Shown: positions 37,972 through 49,681, numbered from the stretch's first letter. The stretch is DNA of 64,000 bases from Streptomyces spiramyceticus (GCF_028807635.1 NZ_JARBAX010000001.1:3302501-3366500), one strand, 5' to 3'. Notes: generated by a model not told the origin, from the sequence alone. Translations and numbers: made by a program.

Positions 37972-38016
37972 GTGTGCCGCACACAATTGGAGCCCCCGAC
38001 TCCCCTTGTGTGGCAC
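37972..38016. promoter_or_regulatory. Imperfect inverted repeat in the permease promoter region
   Basis: GTGTGCCGCACACAA and TTGTGTGGCAC, about 20 bp apart, 26-70 bp upstream of the permease start. Suggests binding of a GntR- or TetR-type regulator as two half sites. Confidence 0.35.
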
Positions 38017-38131
38017 GACATTTGGCGACAATCAGAGACGATTCCCGGTCCGGAGGTGGTCACTCCGTACGGGAAGAACGTGCGCATAGTAAGGCGGGCG
38101 TGGAGCGGCGGCACGTTCTACCCTCGGGGGT

Positions 38132-38575
38132 ATGGCTTCAGCACACGAGGGGACACGCGGGGGGACGCGCGAAGGGACGGCCACGGCCGGGACCGGGACC
38201 GTACGGATCGACGTCTGGATCTGGTCCGTACGCCTCACCAAGACCCGCGCGCAGGCTGCGGCGGCCTGCAAGGCGGGGCATGTACGGGTGGGAGGGGAAC
38301 GGGTCAAGCCGGCGCACGCGCTCAAGGCGGGCGACGAGGTACGGCTGTTCCACGCGGGGCGCGAGCGGATCGTGGTCGTCTCGCGGATCATCCGCAAGCG
38401 GGTGGGGGCTCCGGCGGCGGCCGAGTGCTACGTGGACAAGAGTCCGCCGCCTCCGCCGCGCGAGTTCGTCGCACCGGTCGCGGTGCGTGACCGGGGCGCG
38501 GGGCGTCCGACGAAGCGGGACCGGCGGGAGATGGAGCGGCTGCAGGGGCCGAGGCCGGGGGCGGGGCCGGGCTGA
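38132..38575 (+). CDS. S4-domain RNA-binding protein (Hsp15-like)
   Basis: A 147-residue basic protein. The S4 domain starts at about residue 24 with V-R-I-D-V-W-I-W-S-V-R-L-T-K-T-R and continues with A-A-A-A-C-K-A-G-H-V-R-V-G-G; the C-terminal tail is Arg/Pro-rich. In E. coli, Hsp15 binds stalled 50S subunits carrying peptidyl-tRNA, and the same ribosome-rescue role is likely. The first 23 residues are Gly/Thr-rich and less conserved, so a later non-ATG start cannot be excluded. Followed 20 bp later by a small gene on the same strand. Confidence 0.85.
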   Translation: MASAHEGTRGGTREGTATAGTGTVRIDVWIWSVRLTKTRAQAAAACKAGHVRVGGERVKPAHALKAGDEVRLFHAGRERIVVVSRIIRKRVGAPAAAECYVDKSPPPPPREFVAPVAVRDRGAGRPTKRDRREMERLQGPRPGAGPG

Positions 38576-38595
38576 GGCGGTGGCAGAGTGAGCGC

Positions 38596-38811
38596 ATGCC
38601 ATCGATCTCGCCGCGCCGTCCCTGCCCGATGTGCGGCCGTGAGGTCGCGGTCGTGGCGGGCAAGTTCGTGCGCCACGACCCGCGCACGAGGGCGTCTACG
38701 GAGCTGACCCTCTGCGCGGGCTCGAAGCGGACGGCACCGCGGGCGGCTTCGCAGCGGACGCTGGACGGGTATGAAGTGGCGCCGTTTCCTGGGCAGTTGC
38801 CGCTGTTTTAG
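38596..38811 (+). CDS. Small CxxC hypothetical protein (71 residues)
   Basis: Begins M-P-S-I-S-P-R-R-P-C-P-M-C-G, one C-x-x-C pair, with a third cysteine in T-L-C-A-G about 30 residues on. It ends P-G-Q-L-P-L-F. Probably a small zinc- or nucleic-acid-binding protein; similar short proteins are widespread in Streptomyces. It follows the S4 gene with a 20-bp spacer and may be its operon partner. The ribosome binding site is weak (AGAGTGAG). Confidence 0.65.
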   Translation: MPSISPRRPCPMCGREVAVVAGKFVRHDPRTRASTELTLCAGSKRTAPRAASQRTLDGYEVAPFPGQLPLF

Positions 38812-38887
38812 GTGGGTTGGGGTGGAGGCTTTTCTTTCCCCTCACCCGCCCCTTTCCCGGCTATGACATTTGCGGCTGCCGGCGCGT

Positions 38888-38931
38888 GGGGGCTCCGCCC
38901 CAGACCCCGCTCCTCAATCGCCGGAGGGGCT
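38888..38931. repeat. Dispersed Streptomyces intergenic repeat
   Basis: GGGGGCTCCGCCCCAGACCC followed by CGCTCCTCAATCGCCGGAG and a GGGGCT end. I recall this sequence from many Streptomyces intergenic regions, usually near gene ends; it folds into GGGGCT/AGCCCC-like stems. Status as a repeat rests on memory, not on a search. Confidence 0.45.
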
Positions 38932-39010
38932 CCATTGGACTGATCCGGCGAGTAGTAGGGCCTGTTGTTGACGGAGTCCCTGGTCCGCCGGACCGGGGCC
39001 GGGGGCTTCG

Positions 39011-39376
39011 TCAGCTCATCTGTGCCTTGATGTGGTCGAGGACCTTGTTGAACTCCTCCATCGGCGCGAATTCGACGAACTCGACGTCTTCGAGCGCTTC
39101 CGGGACGTGACCGGGCGACCAGTAGTAGGCGTCCCCGGCGGAGTAGACCGATTCGCCGTCCTGTGTCCGCATCTTCACCCGGCCCTTGAGTACGTACCCC
39201 CAGTGCGGACACTGGCAGCTGTCCTCGGGAAGACCCTTCAGGGCAGGTCCCATGTCCGTGCCCTCGGGCAGCCGCACGAATGCGACGGCCATGTCTCCGC
39301 CGATGTCCCGCAGGCGCAGTTCCACGCCGCCGCCTTCCATCGCGACAGGTGTGTCGTCCCACGTCGTGGCTTTCAT
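39011..39376 (-). CDS. Cupin-domain protein
   Basis: A 121-residue single cupin. The two cupin motifs are recognisable: C-P-H-W-G-Y-V-L-K-G with the first metal-binding His near residue 58, and G-D-A-Y-Y-W-S-P-G-H-V-P near residue 85. One or two of the standard ligands (the second His and the Glu of motif 1) are replaced, so metal binding is uncertain. ATG 39376 has AGGAG 11 nt upstream. Family members range from sugar isomerases to regulators and dioxygenases; the role is unknown. Confidence 0.75.
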   Translation of the reverse strand: MKATTWDDTPVAMEGGGVELRLRDIGGDMAVAFVRLPEGTDMGPALKGLPEDSCQCPHWGYVLKGRVKMRTQDGESVYSAGDAYYWSPGHVPEALEDVEFVEFAPMEEFNKVLDHIKAQMS

Positions 39377-39452
39377 GGTGCCTCGCTCCTGGTCCCGGGG
39401 AATTGTTGTCCACAGCCTGTGGACAAAGTTTGCGGTCAGGTGTGCGGTCGGG

Positions 39453-39704
39453 TCAGCTCTGGTAGTTCTCGACCTCGTCGGCCGGACGCACCCGCGCCTC
39501 GCCCGGGTCCTCGCCGTACTCCGTCTTCGCGCGCCGCCGGCGCAGCAGGTCCCAGCACTGGTCCAGCCGGACCTCCACGGCTTTCAGCCGGGCGCGCTCG
39601 CTGTCGCTGAGTCCCATCCGGCGGGTGGAGCGCTCGCGCAGCTCCCGCTCCTCGCCGACCAGAGCGGTGATGTTGTCGAGTATGTCCTGGTTGGCGTCTT
39701 CCAT
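39453..39704 (-). CDS. DUF2630 family protein
   Basis: An 83-residue, highly charged, helical protein that matches the DUF2630 family by D-I-L-D-N-I near the start and the L-D-Q-C-W-D-L-L-R-R-R-R-A segment. No role is known for the family. ATG 39704 is chosen with GGAGGC 5 nt upstream; the frame has one more ATG at 39716. It lies 76 bp downstream of the next gene's (GTCACC)n tract on the reverse strand. Confidence 0.8.
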   Translation of the reverse strand: MEDANQDILDNITALVGEERELRERSTRRMGLSDSERARLKAVEVRLDQCWDLLRRRRAKTEYGEDPGEARVRPADEVENYQS

Positions 39705-39726
39705 GGCCGCCTCCACCGCCTCGGAA

Positions 39727-39778
39727 CGTCACCGTCACTGTCACCGTCGTCGCCACCGTCACCGTCACCGTCACTCCA
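39727..39778. repeat. GTCACC simple repeat tract
   Basis: Imperfect 6-bp repeats (GTCACC, GTCACT, GTCGCC) fill the spacer between the DUF2630 start and the upstream gene's stop. Confidence 0.7.
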
Positions 39779-39791
39779 GCGCAACACACCT

Positions 39792-40814
39792 CTAGCCGCT
39801 GTGCAGCTCCAGCTCGACGAGCAGCGCCCGGTGGTCGGTGTTTCTGAGCGTGAGGAAGCGGGCCGACCGTACGGCGAAGTCGTCGGACGCCAGCACATGG
39901 TCGATCTGGGCGCCGATACCGTCGATGTCGGCGGGCCAGGACGGCGTACGGAACGCCCCGCCGAGGGCCGCCGTGTCCCGCAGGCCGCCCGCGTCCAGGA
40001 CGCGCCGGAAAACGGCATGGTCCTGGGAGGAGTTGAAGTCGCCCGCCACGAGCGTCGGCCGGTCCTTGCCCCGGGCGGCGTAGTCACGGATCGCGCCCAG
40101 CTCGGTGCGCCAGTCGGGGATATGGCCGGGGACGGGCGGCTGCGGATGCACGAGCTGGATGCGTACGGGACGGTCGTGCACCAGCGCGACGGCGCCCGGC
40201 ATGGCGAACGTGCCGTCGATGCCGGACGCGGGCCGCAGCGGGTACTTGCTGAGGATGGCGGACCCCGCGGCGCCGCTCGCCTCGACGGCTTTCCGATACG
40301 GGTACATCGCGTCCGGCCCTTGGGCGCCGAGGGCCGCCGAGCAGTCGTACTCGCACTCCTGGACGAAGATCAAATCGGGCTTCTCGCGCCGGATCGCGGC
40401 GATCAAGTCCTCTGTCCCGCCACCGAATTCGACGTTGGCGGTGAGGACGCGGACGGGGGCGATCAGGTGCCCTTCGGCACCGGCGGTGCCCGGCCCGTAC
40501 GGCTGGGCGTACCAGCTGGTGGCGGCGATCAGGGCGGCGGCCCAGGCCGTGCCGATGCGCCAGCGGGCGACGAGGGCGAGGACGAGCCCCAGGCCGGCCG
40601 GTACGAGCAGCCAGGGCAGAAACGCGAGGAGCTGGGGGACCGGCGTACGGCCGTCGACGTCGAGGACGCGGCAGCCGACGACGACGCTGAGGCCGGCGAG
40701 GCCGAGCCCGTCCGCCCACGCGAGGAGCCGCCGCCAGGCGGGGCGGCGGCCGTACGGGGGCGGAGGCGACGCGGACGGGCCGGTCGCCGTCGGCGTGGCT
40801 CTGGCACTCCCCAA
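39792..40814 (-). CDS. Membrane-anchored endonuclease/exonuclease/phosphatase-fold protein
   Basis: A 340-residue protein with three N-terminal membrane helices (about residues 30-100) and a C-terminal catalytic domain of the EEP superfamily exposed outside the membrane. Family residues: N in T-A-N-V-E-F, E in V-Q-E-C-E, D and N in G-D-F-N-S, and D-H near the end in N-T-D-H-R-A-L. It should cleave a phosphodiester in DNA, lipid or nucleotide; which one is unknown. The TTG at 40814 is chosen because GGGGAGG lies 7 nt upstream. Confidence 0.85.
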   Translation of the reverse strand: MGSARATPTATGPSASPPPPYGRRPAWRRLLAWADGLGLAGLSVVVGCRVLDVDGRTPVPQLLAFLPWLLVPAGLGLVLALVARWRIGTAWAAALIAATSWYAQPYGPGTAGAEGHLIAPVRVLTANVEFGGGTEDLIAAIRREKPDLIFVQECEYDCSAALGAQGPDAMYPYRKAVEASGAAGSAILSKYPLRPASGIDGTFAMPGAVALVHDRPVRIQLVHPQPPVPGHIPDWRTELGAIRDYAARGKDRPTLVAGDFNSSQDHAVFRRVLDAGGLRDTAALGGAFRTPSWPADIDGIGAQIDHVLASDDFAVRSARFLTLRNTDHRALLVELELHSG

Positions 40815-40982
40815 GGAACGGCCTCCCCGTCAGCCTGCTTGACGCCAATGGGCGCCGACCCCGGCGCCAATGACGTGCCAATAACGCGCCTATGACGCGC
40901 ATGGCGCTTGAACCGCATCTTCTCTCAGAGACGGCGTGGGGCGGCGGTTGGTTGTCGCGTGGCGAGTCAGCGTGTGTCGTGA

Positions 40983-43417
<2,435 letters not shown>

Positions 43418-44443
43418 GCCCCGCCGACACCACCGGCACCAGCCCGAGCCCCACGCTCAGCACCACCCACGCCGTCGTACGCAGCGAGCCGGTCAGCGCG
43501 TCGTAGACCGCACCGGCCGCCGCGCGGTCCATGTCCGGGGGCAGGCCGGCGAGCGCCACGCTGCGCGCGACGACGACCGTGACGGCGAGCAGGACTGCGC
43601 CTGCGGCCAGCGCCGCGCCGACGAGGGTGAGCGCGCGGAGTCGCCGTACGGCCACCAGGAGGGCGGCGGCCGCCGCCACCAGGGTCGCGGCCGGGAGCCA
43701 GGTCCCGGCGGCCCGGAGCAGCCGGAAGGCGTCGCGCCAGGCACCGAGGTTGTCGGACTCCAGCACCGTGACCAACGCGCGCCGTACGGGGATCAGGTCG
43801 GCGAGCGGGACGCCGTCGTCGGTCAGCTGCCCCTTGACCTGCTGGGCAACGGGGGCGAGATCGAGCGTCACCGCGCCGCTGCTGCCGCTGCCGTTCTCCA
43901 GCGAGTGGAGTACGGCCCGGTGGGTGGCCCGGTTGACCGTGTCCCAGGCGTTCCGGAAGGCGGGCGTACCGGTGAAGGAAAGGACGGCTTCGTCGAGGAG
44001 CTCGGTGGCGCTCCCCTGGAGCGGACCGAGGTCGATCTCCTTCGTGATCTCGGCGGTGATCCGGTCGGCGACAGCGCTGCGTACGTCCACGTGGGAGGCG
44101 AGCGGCGCCACCATCGGCACATAACGGTCGGTGTTCCCGACCTCGCGGCCGGTCCAGACGGCGAGCGCGCTCAGCGGGACGAGGACCGCCACGAGGACGA
44201 GCAGTGCCGCCGAGAGGTAGCTGCGCATCCCTCCAAGGAACGGCGGGCGCGGGGCGGGCGCCAGCGAAGCTGCTGCACCTGGCTCAGCCGCACGCCCGTA
44301 CGGGGCACGGCTGGATCCACGTGATCCGCCTGATCCACTTCATCCGCATGATCTGCTTGATCCACTTGATCCACTTGCCGAACACCACCCAGGGGTGTGC
44401 CCTGGTGGGGTGGGCGGGGCGCGTGCGGCGGAAGGAGCTCTTC

Positions 44444-44863
44444 ATGTCTTCACATGCTGCGATGCCGACCGGGCGGTTCCGGCGGCAAAGGCGGGCCCAG
44501 CCGACTCGTCCGGTCCGGCCGGCGCACCGGGTCCAAGGCGTCGTACCGGTGACTCTCGGTCTGCTGTACGGAATCTACGTGGCCTTCGCCGACCGCGACC
44601 ACGAGCCCCTGACCGGCGGGAACATCCTGCTCGGAGTGGTCTGCGGCGTGGTCCTGGCGGGACTGTGCTTCCTTCTCGGACGCTCCCAGGCCCGGCTGGT
44701 GCGCGAGCTGCGGGCCGCCGCCTACGGAAGCCTCTTCGGTGTCGCGACGGGTTTCCTCATCAGCCTGAGCCACGCCAGCGTCCTCAAGGCTTCGGCCCTG
44801 GGGGCTGTGCTCGGCTCCGCGATGATGCTCGTGACCTTCTACATCTTCTACACGCGCGAGTAG
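44444..44863 (+). CDS. Small multi-pass membrane protein (139 residues)
   Basis: A basic N-terminus (about 35 residues, Arg/Gln-rich) followed by four hydrophobic segments, with G-L-L-Y-G-I-Y-V-A-F-A in the first. ATG 44444 has GAAGGAGC 6 nt upstream; the frame reaches back to 44204 but that part is made of T-G-A-T-C-C simple repeats and is not credible as protein. It precedes the ABC exporter genes by 140 bp on the same strand. No family recognised with certainty. Confidence 0.7.
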   Translation: MSSHAAMPTGRFRRQRRAQPTRPVRPAHRVQGVVPVTLGLLYGIYVAFADRDHEPLTGGNILLGVVCGVVLAGLCFLLGRSQARLVRELRAAAYGSLFGVATGFLISLSHASVLKASALGAVLGSAMMLVTFYIFYTRE

Positions 44864-45005
44864 CCGGGTCAGCAGGGTCAGCCGGGCAGCTGAGTAACTG
44901 GGCAGTCGAGCACCGATGACTTCCGGAGTCCGGGACGGTCAATACTCGGAAGGTCGACACGGTCGACATTCGGACGGTCAACCTCGACCCCGGAGGGGCG
45001 GAAGA

Positions 45006-46016
45006 ATGAGTGCACAACGCGGCCCGGACCTAGCCATCGAGACGTCGGGCCTGGTGAAAGTGTTCGGCCAGAACCGGGCCGTGGACGGTATAGATCTGGC
45101 CGTGCCCGCCGGCACGGTCTACGGCCTGCTCGGACCGAACGGCGCGGGCAAGACGACCGCCGTGCGGATGCTCGCCACCCTGCTGCGGCCGGACGGCGGC
45201 CAGGCCCACGTCTTCGGCAAGGACGTGGTGCGCGAGGCCGACGCCGTACGGTCGAGGGTCAGCCTCACCGGCCAGTACGCGTCCGTCGACGAGGACCTCA
45301 CAGGTACGGAGAACCTGGTCCTCCTCGGCCGCCTGCTCGGCCACTCCAAGCCCGCCGCCCGCGCCAGGTCGGCCCAGCTCCTGGAGGCCTTCGGGCTCGC
45401 GGATGCGGCCGACCGCCAGGTCAAGAACTTCTCCGGCGGCATGAGGCGGCGTATCGACATCGCCGCGAGCATCCTCAATACGCCCGACCTGCTCTTCCTC
45501 GACGAGCCGACGACCGGCCTCGACCCGCGCAGCCGCAACCAGGTGTGGGACATCATCAGGGCGGTCGTGGCGCAGGGCACGACGGTGCTGCTGACCACGC
45601 AATACCTGGACGAGGCCGACCACTTGGCGTCCCGTATCGCAGTGATCGACCACGGCAAGGTCATCGCCGAGGGTACGAAGGGCGAGCTCAAGGCGTCGGT
45701 CGGCTCCGGCTCCGTACACCTGCGCCTGCGCGATGCCGCACAGCGGCCGGAGGCCGAGAAGGTGCTGACGCGCTCCCTGAACGCCACCGTCCAGCTGGAC
45801 CCCGACCCGGTCGCCCTGACCGCCACGGTCAACGGGCACGCGAGCGACCTGGGCGCGGCGGAACAGGCGGCACGGGCACTGTCCGAGCTCGCCAGGTCCG
45901 GGATCACCGTGGACAACTTCGCGCTGGGCCAGCCCAGTCTGGACGAGGTCTTCCTCGCCCTGACGGACAAAAGGCCTGATCAGAAGGACAAGGACATGGA
46001 GGGGGCGACGGCGTGA
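45006..46016 (+). CDS. ABC transporter ATP-binding protein, daunorubicin-resistance (DrrA) type
   Basis: A 336-residue nucleotide-binding subunit. Walker A is G-P-N-G-A-G-K-T-T near residue 45, the signature is F-S-G-G-M-R-R-R near 147, Walker B is [12 protein letters not shown] near 165, and the C-terminal [10 protein letters not shown] is the DrrA hallmark. With the permease at 46013 it should form an ATP-driven exporter for a hydrophobic drug or lipid-like compound. ATG 45006 has GGAGGGG about 9 nt upstream. The two genes overlap by 4 bp (GTGA), so translation is coupled. No antibiotic cluster is adjacent, so the cargo is unknown. Confidence 0.93.
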   Translation: MSAQRGPDLAIETSGLVKVFGQNRAVDGIDLAVPAGTVYGLLGPNGAGKTTAVRMLATLLRPDGGQAHVFGKDVVREADAVRSRVSLTGQYASVDEDLTGTENLVLLGRLLGHSKPAARARSAQLLEAFGLADAADRQVKNFSGGMRRRIDIAASILNTPDLLFLDEPTTGLDPRSRNQVWDIIRAVVAQGTTVLLTTQYLDEADHLASRIAVIDHGKVIAEGTKGELKASVGSGSVHLRLRDAAQRPEAEKVLTRSLNATVQLDPDPVALTATVNGHASDLGAAEQAARALSELARSGITVDNFALGQPSLDEVFLALTDKRPDQKDKDMEGATA

Positions 46017-46879
46017 GCACGGTAACCACAACGGACAAGGGCAAGGGCCTCGACCAACTGGCCCTGGAAGCGCCGAAGGCCGAGGAACTGGCCGCGCTGC
46101 TCCTGAGCAAGGACCGCCCGCCGCGCCCGAGCGCGCTCTCCGCCTCACTCACCTTCGGCTGGCGGGCCATGCTCAAGATCAAGCACGTGCCCGAGCAGCT
46201 CTTCGACGTGACCGCGTTCCCGATCATGATGGTGCTGATGTACGCATACCTCTTCGGAGGGGCACTGGCCGGATCGGTGGACGAGTACATCCAGTTCCTG
46301 CTGCCCGGCATCCTCACCATGAGCATCGTGATGATCACGATGTACACGGGCGTCGCGGTCAACAACGACATCACCAAAGGTGTCTTCGACCGCTTCCGCA
46401 CGCTCCCGATCTGGCGCCCGGCGCCAATGGTCGGCTACCTGCTCGGCGATGTGATCCGCTACCTGATCGCGTCCGCCGTGATGCTGTCGGTCGGCATGAT
46501 CATCGGCTACCGCGCGGACGGCGGAGTGGTCGGGATCCTCGCCGGAGTGGCGCTGCTGATGGTCTTCTCGTTCTCGTTCTCCTGGGTCTGGACGATGTTC
46601 GGACTGCTGCTGCGCACAGAGAAGTCGGTGATGGGCGTCAGCATGATGGTGATCTTCCCGCTGACGTTCCTGAGCAACGTCTTCGTCGACCCGAAGACGA
46701 TGCCGGGCTGGCTCCAGGCGTTCGTCAACAACAGCCCGGTGACCCATGTGTCCACGGCGGTCCGCGAATTGATGGCCGGAAACTGGCCGACGGCAGACAT
46801 CGCCTGGTCACTCGGCTGGTCGGCGGCACTGCTGCTGGTCTTCGGCACGGTCACGATGCGGCTCTACAACCGCAAGTGA
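46013..46879 (+). CDS. ABC-2 type permease, DrrB type
   Basis: A 288-residue membrane subunit with six helices and the ABC-2 family pattern, including [10 protein letters not shown] at the first helix and F-L-S-N-V-F-V-D-P near residue 220. A 45-residue cytosolic N-terminus precedes the helices. GTG 46013 overlaps the stop of the ATPase gene. Partner of 45006-46016; a strong terminator follows. The pair is the typical two-gene DrrAB layout found in self-resistance and general detoxification. Confidence 0.92.
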   Translation: MSTVTTTDKGKGLDQLALEAPKAEELAALLLSKDRPPRPSALSASLTFGWRAMLKIKHVPEQLFDVTAFPIMMVLMYAYLFGGALAGSVDEYIQFLLPGILTMSIVMITMYTGVAVNNDITKGVFDRFRTLPIWRPAPMVGYLLGDVIRYLIASAVMLSVGMIIGYRADGGVVGILAGVALLMVFSFSFSWVWTMFGLLLRTEKSVMGVSMMVIFPLTFLSNVFVDPKTMPGWLQAFVNNSPVTHVSTAVRELMAGNWPTADIAWSLGWSAALLLVFGTVTMRLYNRK

Positions 46880-47215
46880 GTCGGGGCGCGTCGTCGCCGC
46901 GCCCGACGACGACGCGCCCCCGCAAGGTAGGTCAGTAGGGGCGTCTCCCACTGGGAGACGCCCCTACTGCGTTCATTCTGTCTCACCCTGGATCGCCGGT
47001 GTCCCGCTGTTGACCAGTGTGTGCGGCGAGCTCGTGGCCCCCAGTCGGCCATCGGAGCCGTGGGCCCGGCTCTCCCGAGGTCTGATCTTCTTAAGAATGA
47101 GGGTGGTACTTCATTAAGCGAGGGCTGGCGAACGCTGGCGAAGCTCCGCTGCTCGGCATGGCGCACGATACGTTTTGGAGAGTTCGGCTCTGTCCTACCT
47201 AGACGCCTGCTCAGC
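46880..47215. other. Non-coding region after the ABC exporter
   Basis: Holds the terminator at 46933-46969 and then about 240 bp of lower-GC sequence with no credible gene. This is the border to the accessory block that follows. Confidence 0.5.
46933..46969 (+). terminator. Terminator of the DrrAB-type operon
   Basis: Perfect 18-bp stem CAGTAGGGGCGTCTCCCA with one central base. Confidence 0.9.
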
Positions 47216-47398
47216 ATGAGCGAGGCTCCCGACGCGTCGGGAATGACTAGAGATGGGGTTCTGAACCGAATGGTGCGACCAAGGAAGCCTGGGAAGCGTC
47301 GACAGTGCAGGCAGCCGCGAGACTGGCTGCAGTTGGCGACAATCACCGTTACTGCGGTCACTGCCATCGTGGGCACTGTTGACCAGTTCGTGAGCTAG
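47216..47398 (+). CDS. Possible small membrane protein (60 residues)
   Basis: From ATG 47216 (M-S-E-A-P-D-A-S) or 47270 (M-V-R-P-R-K-P-G-K-R-R) the frame encodes a strongly basic segment followed by one hydrophobic helix, L-Q-L-A-T-I-T-V-T-A-V-T-A-I-V-G-T-V, ending D-Q-F-V-S. That basic-plus-helix build is typical of small membrane peptides. The region has lower GC than its surroundings. No good ribosome binding site. Reported as possible only. Confidence 0.35.
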   Translation: MSEAPDASGMTRDGVLNRMVRPRKPGKRRQCRQPRDWLQLATITVTAVTAIVGTVDQFVS

Positions 47399-47933
47399 AG
47401 GAATAGCCGTGCTGAGGATGCCTCCGGACGATGGGTTGGGCGGAAGTGAGCCCGACCGCTGAGTAGTCGGCCGGGCTCACAACAGTCCCGCGCACGAGGG
47501 TCTGGCTTCGGATGCTGCCGGAGCCAGACCTTCGTGTTTTGCGCGGGAGTTCCTGTGCTCCGCACGTCAGTGTCGGAGGCTGTCTACAGCGCTGAGACCT
47601 CACGGATACCCCACTTTGCGCGAGGCTCTGACTGCGGTTCCCACTGTACCGAGGGCCTCCCCGACATAGCGCTTCGCGGCGTCAGGATCGACTCCTACGA
47701 CATGGCGCTTGGGGCATTGCGACGCCTGGCGACAGGTGGCGGATTTCACGGTCTTCCCATTATCTATGCAGGTCAGCGGCCTCGAACCCTGGCGCAAAAG
47801 TATGGCGCGGGGTGGCGTTTCCTTGCGAGTCGAACGGAAGGATCAGAACGCTGCTTATCGCGGGTTTCGAGGGCGCCTAGATCCATCCGGGTCGTCAGCG
47901 CTCCGTAGTCGGTGACAGGCTCCCCCAAGGTGA
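47399..47933. other. Non-coding region with stacked hairpins
   Basis: Two hairpins at 47446-47480 (GTGAGCCCG stem) and 47486-47548, then about 380 bp without a convincing gene. Lower GC than the chromosome. Several short frames exist on both strands (for example 47600-47797 leftward from a TTG) but none shows a family match. Confidence 0.5.
47486..47548. terminator. Long imperfect hairpin
   Basis: Outer stem TCCCGCGCA/TGCGCGGGA and inner stem GGTCTGGCTTCGG with its near complement, with GTGTTTTG on the right arm. Likely terminator for the small gene at 47216 or for read-through from the right. Confidence 0.55.
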
Positions 47934-49115
47934 TCACCCCATGGCAGGCACCGGCTGGCTGGGCGAAGTGAGCCATGGGGTGTGAGCGCCGTCAGCTCTC
48001 ACTGTCATGCCGAAGCATTCCGGACCGGGTCCACCAACGCTCCGCCACCACTTGTACGCCGCTTCCACCTCGCTCCACAGCCGCCGAGGCCCGTACTCCC
48101 ACACTGTGAACCGCTCTTCGGTCTGCCCGTCCCAGTCGACGGCTGCCCAAGAGGTGGCGTCGGTGGTGGCAAGCCACAGACGGGACGCCGTGCCGTCGAC
48201 GTTGGGGTTGTCGTGCCAGGTGCGCCAGACGTCGCGGAGCTGGAGACCGATGGCGAATTGGGCGGCCCAGCCATCCCCCGTCACCGCCCACGGTGACAGC
48301 TGCGTGAGCGACTCGTCCGGTACGTGCTCTTCCCGGACGACGTCACGGAAGATCCGCAGGTCCATGCGCTGGTTCCGCATCAGCATGAACGCCGAATGCG
48401 GGGAGAAACGCCCCGACGCCGTTCCCGTACTGTCCACGACGAGCCGCAGCAGGCCGTAGCAGAACCAGGGCGTCTCCCACGGAGTCAAGATCACCCCACC
48501 GGGCCGCGTTTGCTCCAGCCACGCGCGAGGCACCTCCCGGACCGAGCACGTGGCAATGATCCGGTCGTACGGAGCCCCGGCAGCGTGACCGGCTGCGCCG
48601 TCGCCACCGATCACCCTCGGCTCCAGGCCTGAGTTCTTCAGGTTTTGTGCGGCTTGCAGGGCCAGAACCGGATCCACCTCGACGGTGGTCACGTTCTGCG
48701 CCCCGAGCCGGTGAGCGAGGAGACCGGCGTTCCATCCGGTGCCCGTCCCGATCTCCAACACCTGGTGACCGTGCTCCACATCGAGCATGTTGAGCATGCG
48801 GAGGACGATGGACGGGGCTGACGCCGACGAGGAAGGCCAGCGTTCGCCGTCGCCGGGGTCTTTACCGTCGTTGATCTGAGTCACCACGGGATCGTCCGCA
48901 TACGCCGTGCGGAGCCAGTTTTCCGGCGCTGCCGTGCGGGTGCAGGCCGTCAGGTCCTCACCCACCCAGACCTGCTCGGGCAAGAACGCATGCCGGGGCA
49001 CCGCCCACAAGGTGCGCTCCCATTCGGGCGACAGGGGCGAGGGCAAGGTGTTGTTGAGGGCGCCGAGCAGACCCCGCAGGGCGATCTCCTCAGCCGCTCC
49101 CATGCTCTTCGTCAT
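47934..49115 (-). CDS. Protein-L-isoaspartate O-methyltransferase-type methyltransferase
   Basis: A 393-residue protein. The N-terminal 250 residues match the PCMT family: A-V-P-R-H-A-F-L-P near residue 32, D-D-P-V-V-T-Q near 68, and the SAM motif V-L-E-I-G-T-G-T-G-W-N-A-G-L-L near 115. About 140 further residues form a C-terminal extension with several tryptophans, as in actinobacterial PCMT-like enzymes near peptide gene clusters. It should methylate a side-chain carboxylate, either on isoaspartate in damaged proteins or on a dedicated peptide. ATG 49115 (M-T-K-S-M-G-A-A) has GAGG 6 nt upstream; only 10 nt separate it from the 42-codon gene before it. Confidence 0.85.
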   Translation of the reverse strand: MTKSMGAAEEIALRGLLGALNNTLPSPLSPEWERTLWAVPRHAFLPEQVWVGEDLTACTRTAAPENWLRTAYADDPVVTQINDGKDPGDGERWPSSSASAPSIVLRMLNMLDVEHGHQVLEIGTGTGWNAGLLAHRLGAQNVTTVEVDPVLALQAAQNLKNSGLEPRVIGGDGAAGHAAGAPYDRIIATCSVREVPRAWLEQTRPGGVILTPWETPWFCYGLLRLVVDSTGTASGRFSPHSAFMLMRNQRMDLRIFRDVVREEHVPDESLTQLSPWAVTGDGWAAQFAIGLQLRDVWRTWHDNPNVDGTASRLWLATTDATSWAAVDWDGQTEERFTVWEYGPRRLWSEVEAAYKWWRSVGGPGPECFGMTVRADGAHTPWLTSPSQPVPAMG

Positions 49116-49125
49116 CGAGTCCTCG

Positions 49126-49254
49126 CTACTTTCCGTGCTTCGGTTCAGGCTTCGGCTTCGCCGTGTCCGGCGACGGCTTGGAGGTGCCTGGGTCCTTGCC
49201 GCCCGAGTGTTTTCCGTCGCCACCGCCGCCGCCTTTGCCGGTTCCCCATCCCAT
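49126..49254 (-). CDS. 42-residue Gly/Lys/Pro-rich peptide directly upstream of the methyltransferase
   Basis: ATG 49254 with GAGGGAGC 5 nt upstream. The peptide starts M-G-W-G-T-G-K-G-G-G-G-G-D-G-K, continues with an S-G-G-K-D-P-G-T segment and ends in a K-P-x-P-like tail (P-D-T-A-K-P-K-P-E-P-K-H-G-K). No cysteine, no signal peptide. Three aspartates are present, one in a D-G context, the type of site that forms isoaspartate. The tight 10-nt spacing to the methyltransferase start implies co-translation and makes this a candidate substrate. No homology to a named precursor family is recognised. Confidence 0.6.
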   Translation of the reverse strand: MGWGTGKGGGGGDGKHSGGKDPGTSKPSPDTAKPKPEPKHGK

Positions 49255-49366
49255 GACTGCTCCCTCGTGTTGTGGCTGTTGATGCGGTGGTCATTGAGTG
49301 GCCGCGCAGGCCAGGAACGGACCGACGTATCGGCCCGCTAACCAGCAGACCGCGTGGCGTAAGACC

Positions 49367-49681
49367 TCATACGCGCCCCCAGGCCGCAGCAGCGCGTGCC
49401 CAGTCGCGGTAGATCCGCACGCGGCCTGTGACCGTGAGCGGCCGCACATCTGCGAAGGACAGCCGGCGGTGACGCTGGCCGGGGCCCACGGCGCGCATGT
49501 CGACGATCGGACGCCCCCTGCGGTCGCTGAAAGGAACCCAGTCATCGACCTGGATCTCATGGGGCATCAGGTCCAAGGTCAGACAGTTGACCGGCGGCCG
49601 AGGCAAGCTGTCCGCGATGACGAGAGGGCGCTGCGACTCGCCGTGCAGGGGAGCCGGAGGCAAGATCCACGGCCGCTTCAC
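49367..49681 (-). CDS. Hypothetical protein (104 residues), translationally coupled
   Basis: GTG 49681 overlaps the stop of the upstream gene as GTGA. The product reads V-K-R-P-W-I-L-P-P-A-P near the start, then C-L-T-L-D-L-M-P-H-E-I-Q-V-D-D-W-V-P-F and R-P-L-T-V-T-G-R-V-R-I-Y-R-D-W-A, a beta-rich pattern. The frame is open further upstream to 49762 but that overlaps the previous gene by 85 bp. Third gene of the small operon; a 112-bp gap separates it from the 42-codon gene. Function unknown. Confidence 0.6.
   Translation of the reverse strand: MKRPWILPPAPLHGESQRPLVIADSLPRPPVNCLTLDLMPHEIQVDDWVPFSDRRGRPIVDMRAVGPGQRHRRLSFADVRPLTVTGRVRIYRDWARAAAAWGRV

Noticed and set aside
47600..47797. Reverse-strand frame of 65 codons and a tRNA-like GGGTTCGAG near 47790
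   Set aside because: TTG start without ribosome binding site, no family; the arm sequences do not fold into a complete tRNA.
47934..49254. FxLD or ATP-grasp type RiPP cluster
   Set aside because: The peptide has no F-x-L-D or graspetide core motif and neither lanthionine synthetase nor ATP-grasp enzyme is present.
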